From Aaosphaeria pasadenensis (taxonomy: Eukaryota; Ascomycota; Dothideomycetes; Pleosporales): a stretch of 64,000 nucleotides of DNA. The notes under the pieces are model-generated. The model was not told the DNA's origin. It saw only the letters and a list, made by a program, of their open reading frames with translations, and did no database searches. Where the stretch lies: NCBI GenBank assembly GCA_022813625.1, contig JAKLMB010000012.1, positions 496,001-560,000 on the forward strand, written 5' to 3'. Each line of letters begins with the position of its first letter. The stretch's first letter is position 1. Shown here piece after piece: positions 53,437 through 64,000 of this stretch. A program made the translations under genes and the position numbers.

Positions 53437-55623
53437 ATGGCGCCGCTTGAACAGCAATGGGTCAAAGTCCAACAGAAGACCTTCACAAAATGGTCCGCAT
53501 TGCACCCCCGCTCCGCATTCGCTGTACAACAACACTGACCCACCTCATGCAGGCTCAACAGCAAACTTAAGATCAGAGAAGTAGAGATCGAGGACTTGAT
53601 TAAGGATCTCTCCGATGGCGTACGCATTCCTATCTTTTTTACTACTTCATCGTCTCTCTGTCTAGACTCGGCATCTTCTTCCGCCTTCATACCGCTCTTT
53701 TGTTGCCAAGTGACTGACAATTTAACTCCATAGATCGTCCTTATACACCTCCTCGAAATTCTGGGCAACGAGTCCCTCGGCCGCTATGCCTCCCGACCGA
53801 AGCTCCGCGTACAGAAATTCGAGAATGTCAACAAGTCTCTCGACTTCATTCGAAACAGGGGGATCCAGATGACCAACATTGGTGCGGAGGATGTTGTCGA
53901 TGGAAATAGCAAGATCATTCTTGGCCTCATATGGACACTAATTCTGCGATTCACAATTAGCGACATTAGCGAAGAGGGTCTGAGTGCTAAAGAGGGTCTC
54001 CTCCTGTGGTGTCAACGGAAGACTGCGTGCTATGACGAGGTTGAGGTTAGAGACTTCTCGTCGAGTTGGAATGATGGCCTGGCATTGTAAGTGCATACCA
54101 GCTACAAAAAGACACGCGACTAATATTGGAGTAGCTGTGCCCTCTTGGATATCCACCGCCCCGATTTGATCGACTACGACGCATTGGACAAGAGCGACCA
54201 CCGAGGCAACATGCAACTAGCTTTCGATATCGCAAGCAAAGAGATTGGCATCCCCGATTTACTCGATGTAGAAGATGTCTGCGACGTCGCCAAACCCGAT
54301 GAACGTTCGTTGATGACTTACATTGCCTACTGGTTCCATGCCTTCTCTCAGATGGAGCGCGTCGAAAACGCTGGTCGCCGAGTGGAGAAGTTCGTACAAA
54401 ATATGCAAGGAGCTTGGGAAATGCAGAACAACTTTGAGAAGCGCATGCGGGAACTCCTTCGCCAGATCGCTGAGCAACGGACGCAGTGGGAGGAGGCTCA
54501 TTTCGATGGAACATACATCGATGCTAAGGCTCAGTCCGCCGAGTTCACGGGCTACAAGCGGAAGAACAAGCGGACTTGGGTTGCGGAGAAGTCAGACCTG
54601 GTGGGTCTCTTGGGAAATATCAAGACCAAACTCTCTACGTATCGACTGCGACCATACGAGCCTCCGGCCGAGCTCAGTCTCGAGGCTTTGGATACTGCGT
54701 GGGCAGGGCTCATGAAGGCCGAACGTGACCGTTCGCAAATCATAAACGAGACGATTCGAGATATCAAGAATGCTCTCCGCAAATCTTTCGCTGATAAGGC
54801 AAACGATTTTGCGCTGGCTCTGAATACGCTCTCGACCTCCATATCTGGACTTGAAGGCGATGTCGAGGATCAATTGGCCCATACGCAACAGCTTAGCAAG
54901 TCCCTGCAGCCATTGGATGAATACTTGAACATCATTGCCGGTATCGACGATCAGTGCGCCGAAGCTAACATTGAAGAGAACGACTTCACAACATACACAT
55001 ACGATGAACTAGAATATGAGCTAGGTCTTGTACGTTCGTCGGTTTCTAAGAAGCTCGCTTTTCTTGAGAACCAGATGGTTGCGCGCAATATGACGAATCT
55101 CACGCCGATTCAGTTGGAGGAGTTCGAGTCCGTTTTCAGACATTTCGACCGTGACGTATCTAACTCGCTAGCGGAATTGGAATTCTCGGCAGCATTAGCA
55201 AGTCTGGGACTCGTATACGATGAGGAAGAGATGCACAGCAAGTTCCGCGAGACAAGCGGCGGTCGAGACTATGTCACTTTCGAGCAGTTCATTCGCTTTA
55301 TGGTGGATGAGACCGAAGACCAGAACACAGCCGAGCAAGTATTCGAATCGTTCAAAGAGGTTGCTGACGGCAAGGTAAGCTTAGCAAACGGAATTGTCGA
55401 GTACGTTGAAACTGACCTATTGCAGCCATATGTGACTGAGCTTGATCTCCGCCACTCGCTTGTTCCCGACGAGATCATCGAAGACCTCGTATCTACCATG
55501 CCTACCCACAAAGGCCCCGACATGCAAGAAGACAGAGACGTGGCGAAATACGACTACATCACTTACATGGATCGATACATGGGTGGCAACGGCCACGGAA
55601 ACGGCCAGGTCAATGGTGACTAG
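53437..55623 (+). CDS. Alpha-actinin (actin-bundling protein)
   Basis: Five exons: 53437-53492, 53553-53619, 53734-54086, 54135-55374 and 55426-55623, giving 637 aa, the usual size for filamentous fungi. The first intron has a weak GTCCGC donor. The last intron (51 nt) is in frame and stop-free but has GTAAGC, ACTGACC and CAG signals; removing it gives ADGKPYVTELDL. Two calponin-homology domains form the actin-binding head (1-240: QQKTFTKWLNSKLKIREVEI, LEILGNESLGRYASRPKLRV, KEGLLLWCQRKT, DIHRPDLIDYDAL). About two spectrin-like repeats follow (250-480), then EF-hands (about 487-637: FRHFDRDVSNSLAELEF). It cross-links actin at septation sites and growing tips. Confidence 0.94.
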
Positions 55624-58600
55624 CTGATCACCTTTTGAAGAGCCTCTGTCTTCTCAGCGAATGGCATAGGCAACACCCGCCTAGGCGATGGATTTCATCA
55701 GACAGCGTTCGACACATTCTGTTTCCAGCGCATGATACTTTCGATTTTTGCATACAGGTCCGCGGCTGCGACCACACCGGAGTTTCTCCCTTCTTCAAAT
55801 GGACATGTAGGGGGGAACCCAGGTATCTTGTTCTGTCTTCATAGGTCGTTTTTGGTTGGATTTGGAAATGGATATTCAGCGAGCAAGCGAGCATCAAAAT
55901 GTTCCTTATCACTTGCACAGGAACATCTCCCTCTTCTGGCCGGCTCAAAGGTTGTAGGGAAAGGAGGTGCGCGAAGGAGCGGACCAGCATGGCATGTATG
56001 TATTTTGTGTAGTTTATACCCCCATCAACACCCACGACTCTCACAAAAGACCTTATCTTCATTTGAAAGAGTATCAGTATGTAATGTATAGTGCCCAAAT
56101 AACATCATCATCAATGTTCACTTGCACTCTCCCCTGTTCCGCTACACTTACCTACCTACCGTGCAAACGATCCAAATCAACACGTGTATCTCAGCGCATG
56201 CCTACATCAACACCGCTCATCACAAACGATCACACAAACCCGTACTGCCAACGAAATTCTTCCGCGACGATCTACACAAAGGAAGAATAGGACCGACATC
56301 ACCCATCAACACGGCACGGCACTTGAAAGAACCGAAGCCCCCAAACCCCAGAGCCAGCCTCGCCGACCAGACTTACAAATACCAGTCCCGCCGTACAATA
56401 CCACCGAAGCTCCCGCACACCCACACCTGTCGCATTCATGCCTCCGAACAAGTAGTTAACAGGGACATCCAGAACAACAACGTCCCATTCCCAGTTCCCC
56501 GGTCGGTACCCAGTCCCAGTCTCTGTCCGTTCCCAAACACCCAACGGCCCGATCAAGCAACTTGACGAAATACAGGCTTTCCATGTCTATGTACATTTTT
56601 TGAACCTCTACGCTGTACTCTCCGCTTCCGTTCCTTCCAATTCGCTCCAGTTCGCTGCCGAGAAAAGGAACGAGAATCCCTCCGATCAGACCACGCTCAG
56701 TCACCCAGCCTCACCCAACATGCGCTGTCTTCGTGTCTGTGCCCATGCAGAAGAAAGAACGCGCACCTCAAAGGAAGGGAACACAAATAATAGTTGAATG
56801 CACAGCACAGTACAGCAAGCACAAATCAAAACGGGCCGAGATAGAACGAAAACAGGAAGATGGGTATCCTGATCGAGCACGACTCATGAATAGACAGCTC
56901 CGAAAAAGGGAATGACGATCGCCCTACCCGCTTCCCCCGTATGCTTTCGTTTCCAACCTTACATCCGAGGAAATCGCAATCGCGCGATTTGGAAACTTAG
57001 GCACGATTGATGGGGTGTTCCGTGTGCCGTGTCCCAGTAGTCGGGCCGCTTGCGCGCGCGCGTTTCGAGGCGATGTGGTGGTGATCGTCGCCTTCGAAGC
57101 CGGTGTTTCATGTTTTTGTGGTAGTTTAGGTAGGGTAGTTAGTGGTTCTACGGGGGAACAACGGGAGTTGGGTACGGCAATGTTTGGATGTCTGATGTTT
57201 CTGGTGACTGTGACTACGAGTGTTTTGGTCTTTGGGTGATTGATTTTTGTGAGGAGTTTTGTCATGCACAGGCGTGTTATTGGGAGGCTTGGGTGGATTG
57301 TTGGCTACTTAGTGACTATGGTATGTCTATTCTAGTGCCACTATTACTCAATTCACGATATCAATTCTTTTTCTGTGCTTATGAAGAAGAAACAATATGC
57401 ACAGTTTAGCTGGGGTTCACAAGGATCCAATCCATATCCCCGGGGGCCCTGTTCCGGTCGACCGGTCAGCATGGACGCGAATGCGCTGACTACGTACATC
57501 CTACACCTATGCACCTTGTACTTAAAAGTGCAGAGGTAGTCAGTCAATAGACGTAGGTGAATCTACAGGCTTGAACGTTGTAAGTATCTCGTTCGTGTAT
57601 GTATGTGCGGAAGGACGGGACCAAAGATAGCATGTTGTTGGCGTCGGGTGCCTGATATGTGAACTGCAAGGGCGACGATTCTGTTCTAGGGCTAATGGTG
57701 ATGACTATTGTGGGGATGGGGGTTAGGTTTTACTGTTGATGATCTCGATCATGATTATCTTTTCAATGTGGGCTATTGGGCGAAGTAGGGATGAGAGGTT
57801 TGTTTGGTGTGGGTTGAGGGAGGTATTTGCTGGTAGTGAGAGGCGTAGGGCTCTCTTGAATGAGAGAATATGTAGTTCAAAATTGGCAATCAGGAGTCGC
57901 GCATGAAGGAATCTATGGCGTGTTACTGATGGAGACAGATGTGAGTGTAATAACGAAATGTTGGTACTCTGGGACTACGGGAGAGTGGTGCTTTGGAGTG
58001 TGTGTGTATGGGTGGTGAGGATTACAGCATCTATACTGTGTGCCTTGCGAATGCAGGTACAGAAATGAAACTTTGTAGTCGAACCAAATTATGTACGGGT
58101 CCTTCATCTTGGGCGTGAACTGGAGTTCCCGACTTCAGCACGAAAAGCAAAAGACCGGTCTACGGATCGTTCCCGTATAGGTTCTATGCCACAAACTTGC
58201 GTCTGTTGAATCACTACTATCAATACGTCCCTCGAACCTGCCAAGCTCTCATATATTCAATGAAGTACTTCGCCACCAAAATATGGTTTGGTACCTTACA
58301 TAGACGAAATGTTTGATCAAAGCGATGGATCTCGAATCACCACTCGCTCACGCGGGAGGGGGCAGAGATATTACATACATATACAGCTCGCCACCAACAC
58401 GAGGCGTCCGCCTGCTGCAATCAACCGTACATACACGACGAGGTATGGCAGGAAACGGGGCTTTGGGTTTCCCTGCGTTCTACTACGCGATGGTGGGAAC
58501 GAGGACTGGGCCTTCATTTCGCAGCGTCGTGCTACACTGGTAGCGATTTGTAGGAGATAGATGTGCATGTGCATGTACATCTCGAATGTCATCTTGCGAA

Positions 58601-60844
58601 TTGACATGTACGAGGTTCGAATTGCGTTCAAGACAGATCTTGTCGTATTCGCGTCGCATTGTTCTTCACTTGGCTTTCGCCGTGGGTGAGGACGATAGCG
58701 CAGGATGGTCGATAATCCACAATTTGTACGGATGTATACTCCGTTCGGGTTGTTCGAAATGGTATCCAGACACGCGCGTCTTGCATCTAACGCATGAGCG
58801 CCATAATGCGAAGTGTGTGAAAAGAAAAGCGACCGGTAGAATTATGAAATAGAACAGAGGCCACGCTGTGAGTCAGTGACGATCCCGTTCGACCCGGCTT
58901 CACCATATGATAGACCCTTAAGATCTGCATACTACTCCATACACTGTGATAATTTTCCTTCGTTGTTGAGAGGAAGCTGGGAGCGAGTGTTACTGAGTCG
59001 ATCAGTGAGGAGGGTGGTGGGCGTATGTTGTACAACTGTAAGCTTAATATGCGCAAAGCACGCACTAACTAGCCTCTCAAAGATACGAATATGTAATGCG
59101 AATGGCGGGGGCTGGAGAAGACGTTCTGGGCGGTCTCACGATATTTGCCGCTTTGTCAGTTACACTGCACGCATACGTCCCTTCTCGTCCAACTTGGCCG
59201 ACGAAAGAGGTGATGATCGCTGCCGTGTCAGCCAGTATCTTTGCCGGGATGCTGTATTAGGAACGCCAGCAATTGCCGTGATGGAGGCGAACGGGGGCAG
59301 GCATGTCATGGACGACCTTTCAGTTGTCAATGATTTTTCGAAGCGATGCTTTGGCCAGTAGGGCAGTGTGGAGAAAAGCGTAGCGGTTGAATGTACGCTG
59401 TACGAAAACAGGCTGTTGTTAGTCTACTTGGGGACGGAATAGGATGGGGAAGTAAAGAAAAGAGGACGTGCATGGGGCATGGCCTGATCACCAGGGCTCA
59501 GGGAGATGTCAGTGCAATGAATTTGCGTTTGTTCGCTTCGCGGTTATGTGAGCTACTTGTATTAAGACGCGGTAGTTGTTTGATATTGCTTGGGATTGGG
59601 TTCAGCAGAGGGTTGTTGAGGCCATGCCATGCTTGATCGACCCGGTTGAATTCGTGCAGGTTGTCGTGCACCAGGAACGAAGTCGTGCCGACAGGGGTTT
59701 TGTTTTGAACATTTCTGTCAATGTCGCTGTTTTGTTATCTGCCAGTTTCCCTTTCGGGTCAAGATTCTTTGTCCCATGAATCAGTGACGACGAGGAAATC
59801 GGAAACGTTCTGGAGCTCGCATCATTGAGGCGTGGCGTGAAAGCCACCGAGGAGATTATCCGGGCCGTTCCTACTGTAACGGTCAACCGTCAACGTACGT
59901 TCAAACGTTTGAGCTGGGCATACGTTAAACGTCCCCTTGAGCTATCCAGGACCGACCGACGTGGTACGGAGCTGCAAGAGCTCAGCCTTGATGGGAAAAT
60001 TAGTTTGGAGGGCGAATTAAAAAAATGGAAAATCCAAATACATAGCACACCATACTTACATGTACCTGCATCTGCGATATAGACGGTGTCAGGTCGCCGA
60101 CATCTAGGATTGATGCAGACGCAGCTCTTTTGGCTACGGCACTGGCGTGGCTAGGCTGTCACGTATTCAATTGAACCTTTGGAAGGATTTTTCGAGAAGT
60201 TTTCGATTGTTTCTAATAGTAAACAGATTTCTTCGATTAATCCCAAATCGGATCGATGATGAAGCAATGCCATGGATGGCTGCAAGGTCCACTGTATGGA
60301 ACCAGATCCACCTCATACGTGGTCGCAGCTCTTTTTGCGCTTATTCTATATTTTGATTGACAAAGGAAATCGCGCCTGAGATCGTCGCTCGAAAGCGGGG
60401 GTGCTTGATTTAGCAGCCAGATTGAATAAAACAATAACGCCGCCTGTAGTAGAACCCCAGATTGGACCACAAAAGGAAGTTCGAGCAGTCGGTACCTCTC
60501 GAATGGGTGCAAATGCAACAAGTAAATCAACCGAAGTCTCCAAACCCAGGCCAATTTTATCGTCCTGATTACCCCTGGTGATAGCATACAGATGTGCGCC
60601 CGTCCAGAAGGACAAGGAAAGTAAAAGCAACAAGCCTATCGCCCTCGTCAAATCGTAATATCTACAGTGAAAAGTAGTATGCAGTGTCGTAAGTATCGTC
60701 AAGAATCGAAGGTAATGGCCCGCAATAACCAAATAGCCCCCTGGGCCGCGAACATTAGGCAAAATGTGCCAAATGCCCGATAGAGTTACAAGATAAGGAG
60801 GAAGACTGAGTGAATGAAAGAGATTTTTGTTGTTTTATAACAGG
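55624..60844. other. 5.2-kb region without a supportable gene
   Basis: It lies between the 3' ends of alpha-actinin (+) and the CRIB gene (-). Open frames are short, lack motifs and good starts. A minus-strand frame at 60346-60762 has hydrophobic stretches but no ATG. The DNA is mixed in composition without clear repeats, apart from CGCGCGCG near 57052. It could hold non-coding RNA or lineage-specific genes that cannot be seen by eye. Confidence 0.5.
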
Positions 60845-63563
60845 TCAGGGCTTGCCATTGGGACCTGGCGCCAAGGGTGCAGAAGCCGATGATTGTGCGT
60901 GCTTAGGCGGGGCTGGAAATAAACTCAGATATGGCTGTCTATTACCGCGCACAACCTTGCTAGAGCTAGCAGCTCGACTGCGTGATGTTGGTGGTGGTGC
61001 CTCAGACTTGGCAGGCTCCAAGCTCGAGAGCAACTTGGCCGCGCCATCAGACGAGGCGTACTTGTGGTGGTGAAGGCGGCCGTGGGAAGAGCGGACAGAG
61101 CCTTGACGAGCCAGCTCAAGCGAAGCCCGAACGTTGCTCTGAATTTCAATTGAAGCTCGAGTCTCTTGGCCAATTTCTTCACCATCGCAGTTGAAGAATG
61201 TTTGATCCAACTGGCGGCCTGGCGGCGTAGTGTTGTCGTTCCCTGAATCGTCCATGTCGTCTTCCCCAAAGGAGGCAAAGGACGCAACCTGTTCAGAAAG
61301 CTCGTCCACAATCATACTAAAATCGTGGCGGGCACGCCGAGATTGTACAAGTTCAGGAAGACTTCCAGATGAGCTAGCAGAGCGCCGAATTGGTGAGCTC
61401 CAAGATCCAGAAGCTTGTCCAGAAGACATTAAGCTACTGTCATAGGAAGACCGTTTGCTGGATCGAACGCGGCTGCTGCGTGTTGAGCTAGCAATGCTTT
61501 GATGGGGATCCAGAAGAGGAAAGTGACGATCAGATCCTTCATACCCATCCAGAATTTCATCGAACATGTCCTCCCTAGAAACATCTTCTTTGAAATCAGG
61601 CGGTGCCAAGAGCGATGGTGCGAGACCGAGATTACTCTGATGGTGGATCAATGGATTGAATGGATCGCACGGCGTGCGAATGCCTGTAGAAGCAGTCGAG
61701 GCAGAGATGGCTGATCTAGGATCCAATTCAGGCACTGAGCTCGAGCTGGGAACTAATAGTGAAGGGCGGAAGACCCCAGAGAAGAAGGGGCCATGTTGAT
61801 CTATTAAGCCTTCGTGGCCAATAGGCGGAGGATATGTCCTCTGCGATGATGCTGTCGATGGGCGTTCATGATCACGTTGTTCTGGTGTGCGCTCCCTATC
61901 TTCCATATCCATATCTTCAGACATATGATCCCAGTCGAAATCACAATCAGCTTCGAGAGCATTGTCATAGATGTAGTCTACATCGTCTTCCCAAGACTCA
62001 TCAATGGCTCGCCAGGTGTTCGATTTTCTCCGAACGGCCGGAGACCGTCGAATGGAAGGCCTTCTTGAGAATGTCGGTGAGCCCAATGTATCAGACATTT
62101 GTGACATTGGGCGTGTCATGGCCATGGATTTGGGGGAAGCGAAGGGACTGCCTCGGCTGCTGGTACGGGAGATTGGGGATCGTTGGGTGCTACGGAATGA
62201 GAACGATTCAAAGTACGGGGATCGGGGTGATCTAGGGCTGTATGCCCTTGCCGGAGGGGGTGGAGCCGGGCGCGGGCTTGCGAACCTCTCTGGTTCCTCG
62301 AGGACATCTTCAAGCCCAGGACTGAAAGGAGGGGGAGTGGTGGGATGAATGGCAAGATCGTCAGGAGTGGTGAACGCATGACCCACCACAGCTTGCTCGT
62401 CAGTGATAAAAGAGAGCGGTGCTCCTAAGATAGAGGGACTCGGAGATGGGGAGAAATGATCCCAGAGTCCAGACTGTCGATTCAGGGCGGATCGGCTTAC
62501 AGATGAAGCACTCTCGTGGAGATTGTCATTTTCAGTCAATTGATCAATGGAGCGTGTTGCCTGGCGAGATGAGGTGCGTGTAGGAGGAATTGTTGGATTG
62601 ATCGACTGTGTATGACGGTGGAGGCGAGGATTAATGCCAGGTCGAGAGAATGAATCTACAGATCTGGCCGTTCTAAGCACTCGGCCTGTCGAGCTGGGCT
62701 CATTGGTCTCAGCAAATCGGTGCTCTGCGGATGGCTCGGGGCTGATGGGCGGGGATCTATATGTCAGAGCTGAGGGAGATCGAGAGCTAGCATCAACGAG
62801 GCTTTCAGAAGAGAAATTGTTGAAGTGCAGGTTATCTGCTTTGATTCCGTTGAGGTCGCTGCACGGCGCTTGCGATGCGCGAACAGCCCAATATTCAGCA
62901 ACAAGTTCATTCTCCGAGGATTGATCCATTGCATTGAATTGGTGGCGATCAGTATGAGTCAGATGCTGGAAGTCGAAAGGGCTGGAGATGCGATGCTTCA
63001 AACGGTGAGCTATGTAGCATATCAGTATATCATTCATGGTAACATTGGCGCTGAAGCATACCGGCGCTTTCTGTCTGAGCAGCAGTTTTGCGGCCCTTCC
63101 GTAACACAGATGTTCTCTTGCCTGCCGACTCCGGTTCTTCAATGATATCTCTTTCACGTCCGGGGGACAACGGACCGCTCACTCTCTTTCCCCTCTTTCC
63201 TCGGGTGAACAGTGTTCGCTTAGTCCCAGGGAGATCAGTAAAGTTATGGCCTGCTAGGTGGCGGAGATCTTGTGAAGAACGACTGGCAAGACCATCAGAG
63301 GACGACATGTTGGGCGACAACGAGACGAACGATGAGGCAGTTGAGGTGGCCGTATTGCTTCTCGATCGAAGGTTGAATATTGAGCTTCGCCTTGTCGGTT
63401 GTGAGCGTTCCCGTTGCTCTGACGAGGTCAAATCCCCATGTGAAGATACATCCGAAGCCCAAGGGTCTGAACTTGACGTGGAGACTGATGGATCGGTGAC
63501 CAGGGAGGTTATCGAAAGTTGCCTTGTCTGTGGCGGAGGGATGGTCTTATTGAATGAGAACAT
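60845..63563 (-). CDS. CRIB-domain protein (Cdc42/Rac effector candidate), 888 aa
   Basis: Two exons, 63563-63062 and 63009-60845; the intron is 52 nt (GTATGC to TAG). The join completes a CRIB-type motif at about residues 175-188: ISSPFDFQHLTHTDRHQF, matching the ISxPxxFxHxxH pattern that binds GTP-loaded Cdc42/Rac. The rest is almost all disordered and Ser/Pro/Arg-rich (MFSFNKTIPPPQTRQLSITS at the start, many SPR and RRPS sites), with short acidic or helical pieces (WEDDVDYIYDNALEADCDFD; ARHDFSMIVDELSEQVASF). No kinase or GAP domain is present, so it is a CRIB-only scaffold comparable in design to yeast Gic1/Gic2, though much longer. Many Ser-Pro and Arg-x-x-Ser sites suggest control by phosphorylation. 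Function is inferred from CRIB. Confidence 0.8.
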
Positions 63564-64000
63564 AGCGTCCTAATAGGAGGCGTACCCAACAATAGTGGCT
63601 CCAAAGTTGGAAGTTATAGGTTGGGGAATCCTGAAGTGGCGGACCGGGGTTCCCTCAACTCACTAGAGAAGCTATAAGAAAACACGACTACGACCATGGA
63701 GAGCCCAGAGGATGAGGCGAAATGTATATGCTGGGTCAGAGCGCCGCGCACGCGTCCTTGAAATGTTTATGGGGTCGAATTCCCAAACTTAGCCTCTGCT
63801 GGACGTGTAAGTGAACCATCCGACCGTACATGAAGCGAGGATCCAAGGAAACGGGAGGACAAGGTTGAACAAGAAGCAGAAAGAACAAGTCCCTTCAGGG
63901 TACCACCGGAGAAATTGATAATACAGGGCAAAATGGCGAAGGATGTAGCTGAGCTGCAAGCAATAAGAAAGTAATATGCATACCTGCTAAAGTGATTGGC
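63564..64000. other. Upstream region of the CRIB gene at the window edge
   Basis: Promoter side of the CRIB-domain gene. It has no coding frame I can support and ends at the window edge. Confidence 0.5.

Noticed and set aside
55375..55425. Reading the last alpha-actinin intron as coding
   Set aside because: Splice signals are strong and the spliced protein joins ADGK to PYVTELDL as expected for the family; kept only as a possible retained form.
60346..60762. 138-codon minus-strand frame with hydrophobic segments
   Set aside because: No ATG start in frame and no splice site that joins it to a better start; may be a relic but cannot be supported.
1..64000. CRISPR arrays, bacterial operons, rRNA
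   Set aside because: No regularly spaced direct repeats, no Shine-Dalgarno-led gene strings, no rRNA-like sequence; the window is eukaryotic.

Overview
The window is nuclear DNA of a filamentous ascomycete (Pezizomycotina). The evidence is short introns (about 42-90 nt, a few longer) with GT..CTAAC/CTGAC..AG signals, widely spaced single genes on both strands, an eL28 ribosomal gene (absent from budding yeast), and fungal gene families such as Sec15, Cla4-type PAK kinase, a short alpha-actinin and a Snt1-like SANT protein. No species is claimed. No rRNA, tRNA, CRISPR array or intact transposon was recognised. All gene models were spliced by hand; exon ends are given in each entry.

Layout. 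1-4844 (-): most of a Snt1-like two-SANT corepressor that runs off the left edge. 6992-8287 (+): deoxyhypusine synthase. 11114-15406 (+): a 1430-residue MATH / dead USP7-like / ubiquitin-like / MORN / RING protein. About 15.4-29 kb is accessory in character: a secreted SnoaL-like protein, a VOC (bleomycin-resistance-like) protein, an unknown 177-aa protein, a 1371-aa protein of bacterial look with a papain-like C-terminus, an AT-rich relic, tandem repeats, an unknown 226-aa repeat protein and a small membrane protein. About 29.9-32.1 kb is core again: eL28 and the spliceosomal SF3b4/Hsh49 protein, convergent. Next come a 700-aa unknown protein with a fungal N-terminal helical domain and a 105-aa unknown.

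37.4-42 kb: Sec15 and saccharopine reductase (LYS9) diverge from a 374-bp promoter. 45.8-48.5 kb: PAK kinase of the Cla4 type. 49.8-50.8 kb: a decayed, truncated LYS9 duplicate. 51-55.6 kb: a CPA2 cation/proton antiporter and alpha-actinin, divergent. 55.6-60.8 kb holds no supportable gene. 60.8-63.6 kb (-): an 888-aa CRIB-domain protein.

How genes relate. Sec15, the PAK kinase, alpha-actinin and the CRIB protein are all expected to act at Cdc42-dependent sites of polarised growth and septation, and lie within 26 kb; whether this is more than chance cannot be judged from one window. The strongest candidates for something little described are the pseudo-deubiquitinase fused to a RING at 11114-15406 and the large bacterial-type protein at 20570-24845.
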